Source: Gliomastix tumulicola (taxonomy: Eukaryota; Ascomycota; Sordariomycetes; Hypocreales; Bionectriaceae). From it: a stretch of DNA of 64,000 bases. Location: positions 6,386,001-6,450,000 of the forward strand of contig BCHX01000001.1 in NCBI GenBank assembly GCA_001599755.1, in the 5' to 3' direction. The position numbers and the translations under genes are program-made. The notes below the pieces were generated by a model. That model did not search any database, was not told where the DNA came from, and saw only the letters and a program-made list of their open reading frames with translations. Shown piece after piece: positions 44,426 through 56,533 of this stretch (positions are counted from its first letter, which is position 1; every line of letters begins with the position of its first letter).

Positions 44426-45916
44426 TTAGTAACTACACCTGCCACAATATCCACAGTCCAGACCACACGCCGTGAAATCTCCAGATTCACTGTCACTCTC
44501 GAAGCTATACCTAGAACTGCTGCCATCCAGGTTGACGCCGCCATCGTCGTCGGGCCCATTCCAGTCAATGACTTCATTGTCGTTTTGACCATCACTCGGC
44601 TCAAGCCAAGACTTCCACTTACCCAACACCTTCTCCGACAGCAGGTGTCCAGTGTCTGCCAGCTGCTCTCGAATTTCAAGAGGGCCATTTCCCGGATACA
44701 CGACCTCGAACTCGCCATCCTCCCGCTCGCGCGCCTTGTGCATGATATCTCGGAGGAGTCTGGTGAGAGACGAGATGATAGGCTGATGGCTGCGCTCCCA
44801 GCCGTCCACCTTCTCCTTGATGTCGTGCACCGTGATGTCTTCGAAGAGGTGGTGGCGGTGGAATGCAAGGACGAAGTGTTCGATCTGGCGAAGCCACAGC
44901 CTCGGAAGCTCCTCGCCTAATATGTCCTTGTCCTTTGAACGGGAAGCGCGTGTCTTGAGATCAAAGACGCGATTTTGTGCCATGACTTGACCGCCTTGTC
45001 TGACGATCAGGTCGCGGTGGTCGGTACCAGGCTTCTTGGAACGAGATGCGACGCTCAATCCCTCCACCAGGGCTTCGATGTCCTTATGCTCAGTGCCCTG
45101 AGAGCTTTGACTGTTCACGCTTGCGTTGTCCGTAGAAGGGAGGTAGCCGTCGGCTTCGAATCGAATCAAGGTGTTTATGCCGCCGAGGCGATACTGAAGA
45201 ACCCTCTGGTGGGACTTCGAGCCACGCACATCAGGATCCCAAGTCGTGTTTGCCTCTGGGAACGTATGGCCAAATCCTCTCACGTCCTGCATCGTCTCAA
45301 GCGGTGACTTCCCGCGTCGAAGGAGATGGACGACATCTCCGACCACGTTGACGAGGAACCGGAATGGCTTGTCAGACCCTTGGACGAACCGCAGCAGATT
45401 GCCGAGGGTGCTGCCGCAGGCGAAGAGTTCTATATCCTTGGGACTCGTTGGACACATGCTCATGACGGACACGACGGCTGGCTCGATCGGGTGTCTTGGG
45501 TAGGCCGCTGCGTTCGGATCGCGGTAGTAGGTCCCCTTCGGATCGTCCTCCTTGAGATGATGCTGTGTCGCAGGAGGGGTCCAGCGTGGCGGCTTGCCTT
45601 GATGTATTAGTTAGCGATATGCCTTCTGGCAGTCTCTTGGAAGGTGCTTGCCTGGTATCATGATCTCGGGATCCTGGCTGTTCATCAGGTTGTAGGACGC
45701 TACCAGTTTGACGCCGCTGATGCCAACGTAGTCGCCATTGTCTCCAGTCGCATTGGCCGTAACATGGTCCGATGACAGTGTCTCAATCATCGATCCCACG
45801 GGCGGCTCTGGAAACAGCTCCGCCCGGCTGCCTTGAGCCCTTGACCAGGAGGGTCTGCCGCCTCGATGGCCCTGGGGGAATCCCCACCCGCGGTGAGACC
45901 CTCTTCCACGATACAT
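44426..45916 (-). CDS. Conserved fungal protein (database name 'geranylgeranyl pyrophosphate synthetase-like'), GC-AG intron
   Basis: Two exons, 45916-45652 and 45597-44426, give 478 residues. The intron (45651-45598, 54 nt) starts with GCAAGC; no GT donor could do the job, and the branch region CTAACTAAT precedes the acceptor. The core blocks VKLVASYNLM, IELFACGSTLGNLLRFV, DVRGFGHTFPEANTTWD and SHQRVLQYRLGG form a widespread family in ascomycetes that, as I recall, is often labelled geranylgeranyl pyrophosphate synthetase. The DDxxD metal sites of real prenyl synthases are not seen, so I treat that name as unreliable. The C-terminus is Asp-rich and then Cys-rich (CGLDCGYCGRC). It is divergent from the helicase gene with 673 bp between starts. 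Confidence 0.82.
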
Positions 45917-46589
45917 TATCGTCAGGCAAGATTACGAATCAGTATAGAAGCCAAGGGGTGCAGCAGGCGGAAAGAAATGTGTGTACTAGGAAGAGCAAGA
46001 AAAATTGACGTTGGGGCGATTGAAGACGAGGAAGGAAGCGGATGGGGAGAAATGTGCGAGAAGACAGGGAGCGAATGACAAGAGGTGGCCACCCGCTTGT
46101 ATTAAAATCAGTTGGTTCCAGAGCGTATTGCTGGGCGCTAACTGCCGCAGTCACATGTAGACGGGCAATGCATATGTTGGTTGCGAATGTTCAGCAAGTG
46201 GAAAAATGGGCGAAGGTGGCATCAGCCTGTATCAGTTGGCACAGTTGGCACAGCCAGGCCTGTTACAGAGGCCCAAATATGCAGGAGGCCGACCAACACA
46301 ACCCGATACCCACCATCTGAGCCGTGTCTCATACCAGCAGCAATTGATAAGCCATTGAACGGGAGTATGCCTTGGGCTGATCGGTCTTTCTTTCGTATTC
46401 TTTTCCTTTCTTTTGTATTCTTTTCTTTTCCCGTATAATAAATGCTCATCCAGTGTATGTGCATGTGCGGGCCTTGCTGAGTCGTTCCTTCCATCATCCA
46501 GAACTTCTTCCACTCCTCCTCGTCCGCAGACGTCATCTACATCTACAACACCCGAATAAAGTGCATTTTGTCATCGCTCTCTCTACACA
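45917..46589. promoter_or_regulatory. Divergent promoter with 20-bp tandem pyrimidine repeat
   Basis: 673 bp between two divergent genes. A polypyrimidine 20-mer occurs twice at 46385-46404 and 46405-46424 with two mismatches (core ttyytttygtattctttt), 165 bp before the helicase start. Such tracts are frequent in fungal promoters. Confidence 0.45.
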
Positions 46590-49500
46590 ATGTCTGCCAG
46601 ACCTGGGCAGGATCGAGCATCAAAGCTCTCCAATCTCTTCAACGCGGTACTCCGCGGGAAGCGACAGATCCAGGGCACGAATGACGCATCCCTCTTCCTA
46701 GAGGCTGCCGTATCCCAAGCAGACAGCACAAACCCAACTGCCGTCATCGAGGAGCTCGTGAACAGCAAAGCCGGCCTCAGTGGCATCCAAGCCGCCGTGA
46801 GGAAGAGCTTCAAGCTCGACTTCATCACCACCTCAGTCGCCCCATTCCTCAAGATCCTTCAAGATCCTCAGATCCAATTCCTCGCCGATGGCATCTTTCT
46901 TGCCAAGATCCTGGACGCCATCTTGGTTCCTCGTTCGCTCTGGACAGAGCTTGTCAATCTTCACAGAGACAACAAGCTCCAGGATGCCGGGCTACAGGCA
47001 TTTGCCTGGCTCTGCGTCGAAGTCGTCTCTTCGGATTCGGCAGCGCTGAGCGGGCACCAGGAGGACGTCAAGGCCATCATGCAAGGTCCGTCCTTTCTTG
47101 AAGCAGAGTCACATGAGGTCAGGGTCTTCGGATACCGCATGCAGAAGATCCTCGGGACCAGAGTGGGCACCGTTGCTGCTGCTGCACAGGGTGAACATGG
47201 GCCTGGTGGTCGACACGACAACGACTTTATTGACTTCCGGGACATCAACATCTATCCGACAAACGACGAGCTCCTGTCCAAGGAGAGACCATTCCTGCAG
47301 CGGCTCGATGATGTCTTTGACACGTCTGGGGCGCCTCCCGAAGGTCGGACGTCCGCGTATCTGGGTTGGATGTTCCGCCTTCTCAGGGAAGACATGATGC
47401 ATGAGCTCAGAGAGGACCTCCAAGTAGCCACGGGCAAGGTCAAAAGCAGGAAGAGTCCTCTGTCATTTGGCCTGCTCCGGATGGTAGAAGGCGAAGACTC
47501 CAGCTCTCGCTTCAGATCCCACACCATCATTCTAGAATGCAAACGCGGCATGGAGTACCTCGGCCGGATGACTGCGCAGAAACGAAACGAATTTCTGGCG
47601 TCACCCAGTGCCGTCTTCAAGCACGGCTCCATCGGCGCACTCTGCCTCGGGGAAACATTCATCGGCCTCGGCTCCATGGTGAAAGACAGGCTAGCACTCC
47701 AGGGAGGCAAGACTGTCTTCGGCCTGCAGATGGCCGACGGGGTGTCTCTGGCCAAGGCCCTGGCTGTGCTCTGCGGACCGAAGTGCAATGAGCTGGTGCT
47801 CTACGTCGTCAACACGCCGACCTTTGCGTATGAGCCCGTCTTGAAACGCCTGGCACAGATGAAGGAGCTGCCGCTGGACAGCTATATCGTTGAACGAGAC
47901 GCTCAGGGCGCGCTGGAGCAGCCTGAGAGGATGCATATCAGGCTGCAGACGATGACCAACGCGTGGGAGACCAACTCCAAGATCAACTTCCAAACATTCT
48001 TGGGAACGAAGCAACCCTTGATCCTGGCGGGCGCTCAGCTAGAGTCCATGATCAACGGGCTCAAGAACCCGCTGGCCCTGATCCAAGGACCGCCAGGCAC
48101 GGGCAAGTCTCTCATCGGAGCGCTGATCGCCCTTCAGATACTGCAGCTCACGGAGCGACGCGTGTTGGTCTTGAGCTACACGAACCACGCGCTCGACCAG
48201 TTCCTGCACGACCTGATCAAGATCGGCGTCGATGCGTCCTCCATGGTGCGCCTAGGATCCAAATCGTCACCTGAAACGGAGTCGCTGAAGCTTGACACCC
48301 GTCTGAAAGACTCAAAATTCCGTATCACCAGTGCGACCTGGTCAACGATCGCCGTCTTAAAGAGCGAGCTCACAGATCTTCGTGGCCAGTTGTTCCATCT
48401 CCATGGTCACCTCTTGAGGAGCCGGGTTCCGGCCGAGGACATCCTCGATCTACTCGAGTTCTCTGAGGACGAAAGCTCCTTCTGGCAAGCCTTCCAAGTA
48501 CCCGGTAGTGACGATGATGACATCTTCACACAAGTCCTGCCCAAGAAGAAACCCGCTACGCCGCAGCGTCTCTTCCACCACTGGAACCGCGGGCACAAGT
48601 ATCCTCTGGACCCGTCAATGCAGAGCGATGAGGACCGAGCTGCCTGGACGCTGCCAACCGAGGAGAGGAAGAGACTGGTCGATAAGTGGTGCCGCCAGGT
48701 GCAGGAGGAGAAGATCGCTCAGTATGTTTCGCTCAGCGAGGCGGCCAAGGTGCTGCAGAATCAGATTGATCGGCTGTATGACGAGGGGAGTCGGAATCTG
48801 CTGAGTAAGATGCGCGTTATTGGCTGCACGACAACGGGAGCAGCCATGTACCAGTCCATCATCAGCACCGCCGCGCCAGAAGTAGTCCTCGTAGAGGAGG
48901 CTGGAGAGATCCTTGAGGCTCATGTCGTGGCTGCCCTCAGTCCCTCCGTGAAGCAGCTTATCCAGATCGGAGACCACAAGCAGCTCCCTCCCAAGGTCAA
49001 CAACTACAGTCTGACGGTCGAGAAGGGCGACGGATACGACCTCAACGTGTCCATGTTCGCGCCTCATCCGCCAGGGCCACCCTTACACGGTTCTGCAGGA
49101 GCAGCACCGCAGCCACCCGGACATCTCCCGCTACTCTCGCCTCCTAGCCTATGAGCACCTCGAGGACGCGCCCAAGACCCTCTCGCGCGAGCTCATCCGC
49201 GGCTTGCAAGCCAGAGTCATCTTCGCGCACCACGAGCGTCTAGAGGATGACGTCCAGAACATCGCCGACAGGGGCGATCAGGGCGCTACCCGCAGCAAGC
49301 GGAACCGCTTCGAGGCGCAGATGGTGCTCAAGACGGTCAGGTATCTTGCCCAGCAGGGGTACAACACGAAGAATCTCGTCGTTCTGACGCCGTATCTCGG
49401 CCAGCTCAGCCTGCTGAGAGAACTGCTGAGCGGGGAGAACGACCCCGTCCTGAATGACCTCGACGCACATGACCTCCTTCGTGCTGGGTTGATGAACAAG

Positions 49501-52500
49501 GCGTCGACACAAGTCAAGAAACAACAGCTCAGACTGTCTACCATTGGTAACTTATCCTTCCTCGGTTGTGACGGGCGATGCTGACCAGTACCCATCAGAT
49601 AACTATCAAGGCGAGGAGAGCGATATCGTCATCGCCTCTCTCACTCGCAGCAACGACAGCGGAGACATCGGCTTCATGTCCGCGAGACAGCGTCTCGTAG
49701 TCCTCATGTCTCGCGCCCGAAACGGCATCATCCTCTTCGGAAACATGCACACCTTTCTCAAGAGCAAGAAGGGCCACGCGCTGTGGGATGAGCTGTTCAG
49801 CGCACTGAAGGAGAAGGAAGCCCTGTTTGACGGTCTCCCCGTCCGGTGTGAGCGGCACCCGGATCAACGGCAGGTGTTGAGCCAGCCTGAAGATTTCGAG
49901 CTGCACTGTCCCGACGGTGGATGTGCCCAGAATTGGTAAGTCTCCCCCCGACCGAACCTCATTCGTGAATGCCGCCACAAAGGGAGGAGCGAGAAGGAAA
50001 AGGCGCTGACAAGAGACAAAGTGGTGAGAAGCTGTCCTGCGGGAAACACGTCTGCCCACGCAAGTGCCATCGACTCCAGGATCACAGTCAGATGCCCTGC
50101 ACCCAGCAGCTGGACAAGGTGTGCGAGCGCGGCCACAAATACAAGGTTCCCTGCAGTAATGAGGCGCGCGGCTGCAAAGCGTGCGCGCACGAAGACGCAG
50201 AGAACCGGCGACGGATCGCGCGCGACCTTCACCTAGAGAGGGAAAGACAGGAGAGGCAGGCGAGATATGCGAAAGAGGTTCGGGACTTAGATGACGAGAT
50301 TAACCACCAGAAGCGTCTGATGAAGTACAGCAACGAAGAACAGGAGCAAGCCAAGGATGTAGAGGAGAAGAGAGCGCGGCTACAGAGTCTGAGGCAGACT
50401 CGGGCGAGAACCGAGGAGGTCAAGGTACAGAAATCGAAGAGCGAGGCCTCACAAGCTGCTGCACAGAAGGGAGGCTCAGATGTCCAGTCCTCCGGGCCTC
50501 CGAAACAGACGACAGAGAGCGCATCCTCTGGAGCCAAGGCCGAATGGGAGCTTGAGAAGTCCCAAGGCGCCCGCAATAGTGCCCTGGATAAGCTCATGGA
50601 TCTCATCGGACTGGAGGCGATCAAGGATGAGTTCTTGTCCGTTCACGAGAGCGTCACATCGTCGCTCCGCCAGGGGTTGTCACTATCAGACGACAGATTT
50701 AGCTGCTCTCTGCTAGGAAATCCGGGAACCGGTGAGTTGACCCCTCGTGGCCTGATTAACAAGCATGACAGGAGAACGTATGAGCTCGCGGGACTGACGT
50801 ACATGGGAAACAGGCAAGACGACCGTGGCTCGTATCTGGGGTGAATTCCTTACTCTCACTGGCGCCCTACCCGGAAGTGTCTTCAAAGAGACCACTGGCT
50901 CGAAGCTCGCCAGCCAAGGCGTGCCCGGATGCGAGAAGATGATAGAGGATATCAAGGACGACGGCGGAGGCGTCCTCTTCATCGACGAGGCATACCAGCT
51001 CTCCTCAGGAAACAGCCCCGGGGGCAAAGCGGTGCTAGATTTCCTGCTCGCTGAGGTCGAGAATCTGCGAGGCAAGGTGGTCTTCGTCCTTGCCGGCTAC
51101 GACAAGGAGATGGAGTCCTTCTTCTCTCACAATCCGGGACTGCCGAGCCGATTCCCCATCACGTTCAAGTTTGCCGACTACACGGACGCGGAGCTGCTCA
51201 AGATCTTCCAGCGGCAGATTGACAAGAAATTCCAGGGGAAGATGCAGCTGGAAGACGGACCCGGTGGTTTGTACGCCCGCATCGTGGCTCGTCGCATCGG
51301 GAGAGGCCGCGGGAAGCCTGGCTTCGGCAACGCGCGTGCGGTCGAGAATACAATCGACATGATCCGGAAGCGACGCGTCAAAAACGCCCGGCAGGCGAAG
51401 AAGACCGGGGCTCCAACCGACGAGACGTGTCTTACCCGGTTTGATATGATAGGCCCGGAGCCGAAAGCAGCACTAGACGGCTGTCCCGCTTGGGAGAAGC
51501 TAAATCAGATGATCGGACTCACCAAGGTGAAGGAGGAGCTGGGCGCATTCCGCGACACAGTCATCACCAACTACCAGCGCGAGCTCGACGAGGAGCCACT
51601 GGTCGACTTCTCGCTGAACCGTGTCTTCCTAGGCCCTCCCGGCACCGGCAAGACAACGGTAGCAAAGCTGTACGGCGAGATCCTAGCACACCTCGGCCTC
51701 CTCTCCAATGGCGAGGTGGTCATCAAGAACCCCTCAGACTTCGTCGGCGCAGCGCTCGGCCAGTCCGAAGCGCAGACGAAAGGGATCCTCGCCTCCAGCG
51801 TCGGCAAGGTCCTCGTGATCGACGAGGCCTACGGCCTGTACGGCGGCGAAGGCGTCTCAGACCCGTACAAGACGGCCGTCATCGACACCATAGTCGCCGA
51901 GGTCCAGAGCGTCCCCGGCGACGACCGCTGCGTGCTGCTCCTCGGCTACGACGAGGACATGCAGAGAATGTTCCAGAAGGTGAACCCGGGCCTCAGCCGG
52001 CGGTTCCCGATGAGCTCGGCCTTTGTCTTTGAGGACTTTGACGACGACGCTCTGTCCAGGATTCTCGACCTCAAGCTGAAGCAGGCGGGCTTCAAAGCCA
52101 GCGGCGAGGCGAGGACCGCTGCGCTCGATGTTCTCGGCCGGGCGCGCAATCGGCCCAACTTTGGCAACGCCGGAGAGATTGACATCCTGCTTGGCCGGGC
52201 CAAGGCGAGTCACCAGAAAAGGTTGTCAGCACAGAATGCCAAGAGGGGTGTCTTGGATGCTGTGGACTTTGACAGCGACTTTGATCGGGCCACACGCGAC
52301 ACCGATGTCAAGGCGCTGTTCCGCGGGGATGTCGGTCGGGAGAAGGTAATCGAGCTCTTGGAAGGACTCCAGAATCGCGTCAGGGAGCTCAAGAGCGTCG
52401 ACATCGACCCCAAGGAGGAGATCCCCTTTTCTTTCCTGTTCCGGGGCCCGCCAGGAACAGGAAAGACAACAACGGCAAGGAAGATGGGCAAAGTGTACTA

Positions 52501-53656
52501 CGACATGGGCTTCCTCGCCAATGCCGAGGTCATCGAGTGCTCTGCCAGCGACATGGTCGCCCAGTACGTCGGTCAGACGGGGCCGAAGGTCCGCGAACTC
52601 ATGGACAGGGCCCTGGGGAAGGTTCTCTTCATCGATGAGGCCTACCGTCTCTCTGAGGGCCATTTCGCCAAGGAAGCCATCGACGAGCTGGTCGACTGCG
52701 TCACCAAGCCAAAATACCAGGGGAGGCTGATCATCATCCTGGCTGGGTACGTTGGCGACATCAACAAGCTCCTGTCTGTCAATCCAGGCCTGTCCAGCCG
52801 CTTCCCCGATGTGATTGACTTTGAACCTCTCAGCTCGAGCGAGTGCTTTGAGCTGCTGTATACATCCCTCGCTGGGAAGAAGAGAGATGTCGAGCGAGGC
52901 GGGAAGCACATCCTGGACATCTCGTGTTTAGAAAAGCCGTCGACAACGTTCGAGCAAACCGTGCAGGGTCTTTTCACGCAGTTGGCGGCCGTCGACGGCT
53001 GGGCGAGCGGCAGGGACGTGAAGCAGATTGCCAAATCCATCTTTCGCTCCATCAAGCTGTCGACGAAGTCACCAACGCTGTCGGAAGAGGCCGTCATAGG
53101 CGAGCTGCAGAAGTTCCTCACAGAACGATCCGACAGGGCTGCCTCCAGCAACGCTGAGAATCATGGGCTGGCATACACGCAGCCGGCAATGCCTCAAGAC
53201 CCTCTTGCCCCTACGCCGCCTTCAATCAGCGTTCAGACTTCAACCAGGATGGACGAACCCACGATCGATGAGAGTCCCAATGAGCCAGCAGCCGCAGACG
53301 ACTTGCCAGAAGGCCCCGCGAAGAAGCGACAGATCGTCGCTGTTCGAGATGTTGGTGTCAGCGATGAGGTTTGGGAGCAGCTCGAGAAGGACAAAGCAGC
53401 CCAGGCCAGGCGGGACGATGACTACCACAAGCTCAAAGAATCCTACAAGCGCGCAAGCGACGAGGCTCGTGAGAGGTTGGTTAAGATACTTCTTGAGGAA
53501 GAGGACAAGAGGAGGAAGGAGGCTGAAGCGCAAAAGAAGCTGGCTGAGATTGGTGTATGCCCGATGGGATTTGCATGGATCAAGCAAAGTGGTGGGTTTA
53601 GATGTGCTGGAGGTTCACACTTCGTGAGTGGTGATGATCTTGGTGCGCTCATGTAG
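46590..53656 (+). CDS. ZNFX1-like SF1 helicase, NFX1 finger and three CbxX/CfqX AAA+ domains (fusion; one frameshift)
   Basis: Exons 46590-49546, 49599-49935, 50022-50731 and 50814-53656 add up to about 2,281 residues when one irregular base at 49059 is skipped. Residues about 1-440 are a helical N-terminal region. SF1 helicase motifs are the Walker A GPPGTGKS (near 500), VVLVEEAGE, GDHKQLPPKV and RQRLVVLMSRARNG. Cys/His spacing (CGEKLSCGKHVCPRKCH) marks one NFX1-type zinc-finger unit. Three AAA+ CbxX/CfqX-like domains follow, each with Walker A (GNPGTGKT, GPPGTGKT twice) and Walker B LFIDEAY-type motifs; the first Walker A is split by intron 3. At 49053-49062, after SMF, two bases appear to be missing (expected E before RLIRQGHPYT), shifting the frame; downstream coding resumes cleanly. 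Similar giant proteins are known from fungal genomes. Confidence 0.88.
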
Positions 53657-54471
53657 CAGTCAGCAGGTATTGTCAACGGTTAAAACAAAGGGCCATCAAA
53701 GGGTTGTGTTTGTATTTCCATCATGCTCAAAAAAAAAAAAAAAAGGAATATGTACAAGAACTGTGAAATCCTTCTCGTTTCGTCGTGCAACTTCTTGGGT
53801 ATCACCATAAGTCAAGGCAACTGTCTCTCAAGTTACCGCCCACCAAGGGAGCGCGCTCCGGAAGGACATAGCCATTGGGAGGAATGAGCAAGAAACCACG
53901 GGCTAACGTGACATCTCATGGGCGACCTTGTAGGGGCAGTCTGACCTTACACGCCCAATACCATTATGGGTCTGGTAGAACCCCCTAATGTGCCTTGTCC
54001 CAGCTGTGTAGCTGATATGTGAGTCTAAAGTATGTATAAAACACAGCAGAGGCGGCAGGCTCGACAGCTTAGGATGTAGACTTTACGGCGTTCCACGCCG
54101 ACTCGTCTAACCCAGCTGGGTGCACCTGTGTGAACTCTGTCGATCCCGCGGCCCGCCACTGGACTGGCCGTTTCCCCTTTGGCTAAGTGACCCATATGTG
54201 CTACCGAAGGGGCGCCAGGTTCACCGCGGTTGCTATATCGCCGTGGTGCTGTAGCTCGCTCATCTGTAGCTTGATCATGGCCAGCAGGACTTGCGCAAAG
54301 ATGGTCTCGTGCCTGGATTGCTTTCGGAATGTGGCTCGAGTTTGCTAGGTCAGGACCGGGCGGCGCCGGGAGTCTCTAATATGTCCTCGGAGGGAGCTCA
54401 TTGCCAGCGGTGCATGCAAGAGTCGTCGAAAACCACGTAAAGTGAGTGGTATCTGTCGTAAACTCGCTACT
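53657..54471. other. Intergenic between the helicase and GT25 genes
   Basis: About 815 bp between the convergent 3' ends. It includes an A16 tract (about 53729-53744) and no supported gene. No tRNA was found despite a few G/C-rich hairpin-like stretches. Confidence 0.4.
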
Positions 54472-55729
54472 TCACGCAAACTGGCGCTCGTCCTTCAGAC
54501 ACTGTCCTTTTCTGCCCACTTCCTCCCGGAGCCACTCGAGGCGATCCATGTCGTCGCCGAACGTAAACGCACCGTCCCAAAATCCGCAGTCGATGTTCGG
54601 CGTCTCGCGGCGCTCCTCGATCTGGTCCAGGGCGGCGCGGTCGACCGGCGGCAGCTCTTCGTTCCCCTGCTCGGTGTCGATGATGCTCGGTCCCGGGGTG
54701 TGGTGGAAGAGCTCCGGGTTAACCGTCCAGCAGCGCAGGCCGTAGTCGCGGCAGCTGAGCAGGATCAGGACGTCGTACGCCTTGTGGCCCTTCCCCGGGG
54801 GCTCCTTCCCGCCCAGCTCTAGTAGTCGCAGCGCGCCCGCGCGCGAGAGTGCGTAGCCGAAGGTGCAGAGCGGGAAGACGGAGCGGTGCACGAGGCGCGT
54901 GTATTCGCTGACACCGAGGTTCTTCAGCAGCGACGACGTGAAGGGGTGCAGGTCGTCGGAGGGCAGCATGGAGCGGTCGGTGAAGGCCGTGTGCGGCGTC
55001 TTCTCCAGGTCCTTGGGCTTGACGTGGCCGTCGACGAAGTCAATGTCCATGCCGTGGAAGTAGTCGCCGCAGTGGCCCATGTATAGCAGATCCCAGCTCT
55101 TCGGGTTGCCGTACGGGTAGTCTTGGGGGTCGAGGCCGAGCGATGCGCTGCCGAGGAGCTCGCGCATGGCGTTCGATACGAGCGGTGCTTGGGACGTACG
55201 GAGTCGGATGTCCCAGTCGACGTCGTCTTCGAGAAACAGTGCCGTTTCGGCTCCCGAGTCGAGAAACCTGTGTAGCCAGAGAAAGACAAAAAAGGTCAGA
55301 CATGCATGTTCCAGCCCACAGAATCAGAAAGGGTTCAATTCCTCACTCGTGCAGTGCGTTCAGATGCCCAAGCCAGGCAAGAAGGGACCCCGAGCCAATC
55401 GTCGAACCCTGACGCAGTCTGAATTTGCGCTCGTCCTTTGCCGTCCACCGCGGTTGGTCGGGGATGCTCAGCTCCAGCTCCGTGACGTTGGCCGCCTGGA
55501 TGATGCCATCCCGACGCGGCGACCCTTTCTGGGAGACGACGTAGATATGGCCGAACCCAAGCGTCGAATTGCTGCCAGGTGTCGGGCCATTGTCCGTCCC
55601 ACTACCGCTCAGAAGAAGAAAAACAGAGAACCGGCTGGAGGTCAGGATCCAGACGGCGCAGAAAAAGAAGAGAAAGAACGAGACGGCCTTGAACGCACGC
55701 ACTCGGCGCTGCGGCTTGAGAAACAACAT
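54472..55729 (-). CDS. Glycosyltransferase family 25-like, type II membrane
   Basis: Two exons, 55729-55347 and 55267-54472, give 392 residues. A basic N-terminus and hydrophobic segment (about 14-36) give a Golgi/ER type II anchor. Motifs of GT25-like fungal proteins are FGHIYVVSQKGSPRRDGI, the WLGHLNALHEFLDS block (split by the intron), ETALFLEDDVDWDIRLR with the EDD metal site, and LYMGHCGDYFHG. The 3' part carries a DVLILLSCRDYGLRC segment. It probably adds sugar to glycoprotein or cell-wall polymers; the substrate is unknown. The intron GTGAGG...CACAG closes the Glu codon. Confidence 0.9.
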
Positions 55730-56272
55730 TTCTGCCCTCCCTATTTTTTGGTTTTTCGTGGCGCGCGCGTCACGGCCGCATCAGAGCCAAGAGAAAAGTA
55801 ACGACGTCAGCCGTTGTTCCCTCTCCAAAAAAAGCTTATCAGCGAAAAGTTTCGGGGACCTGCAGAAACCATGACCAGCTGGAGCACAGCAAAGCAAGCC
55901 AAGGCAGCGCGCCAGCGAATCTTAAATAGCGCACAGTGTGTTCGTTACACCGTAGCGTGGGTGGCCTGGGGACGAAATTTGATACCATGCTGAAGCAGGG
56001 CGTGGCAAGGAGACAGTGAAGATCGGCGGCACATCATACGCAGTAGTCTGGCCTAATGTGCTAATTGCTGCCAATGGCGTCGACCAATGACCAGGCCACG
56101 GAAATGAAGGTACCGAGTCCCGTGACTGAAACTCCGCAGGGATCAATATTAAAACATGTCTCTCCCTATGGGGACCCGTGTATCAGAATTCAACCTCCCC
56201 AGATTATCCACAAGTGACGGAACCGTTTTTTTTTTCTCACAAACGTTCCCCCTCAACGGGCTCGCAGGAATC
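55730..56272. other. Promoter interval between GT25 and small secreted gene
   Basis: About 540 bp; a T10 tract lies near 56226-56235, just before the small secreted-protein start. Nothing else identified. Confidence 0.35.
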
Positions 56273-56533
56273 ATGCCAGCTGCCACAATCAGCCGGAGGT
56301 TCTTGATTTCAGCCATCCTCCTTCTCGCCGTGTCATGCGCCGCAGTGCGTGCTGACCACGACGGTGGTGTCGTCTCGCCCCAAGTAGCAATCGGATCTAC
56401 CGACGGGACTGAGAATGAGCAATCCTTGAAGCAGCCATGCGCTGCTTTCTACCGACTTGACGACGTGACGGAAATAAACGATGAAATTAGACGATGCTTG
56501 ATACCCTCCTGGGATGGAACGGCAAGCCTGTGA
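56273..56533 (+). CDS. Possible small secreted protein (86 aa)
   Basis: A short frame with a strong signal-peptide look: basic start (MPAATISRRF), hydrophobic core LISAILLLAVSCAAVRA and a likely cut before DHDGG. The rest is 60 residues, acidic, with two Cys. It has no family I recognise; the predicted length fits effector-like or cell-wall proteins. An in-frame upstream ATG at 56156 is possible but would bury the signal peptide. Expression is unproven. Confidence 0.42.
   Translation: MPAATISRRFLISAILLLAVSCAAVRADHDGGVVSPQVAIGSTDGTENEQSLKQPCAAFYRLDDVTEINDEIRRCLIPSWDGTASL

Noticed and set aside
49040..49110. A short intron explaining the helicase frameshift
   Set aside because: No GT-AG pair there removes one base or three-n-plus-one bases without losing conserved residues.
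55318..55352. GGTTCAATTCC, a tRNA B-box-like string
   Set aside because: It lies in the GT25 intron, but the T-stem does not pair and there is no A-box or acceptor stem.
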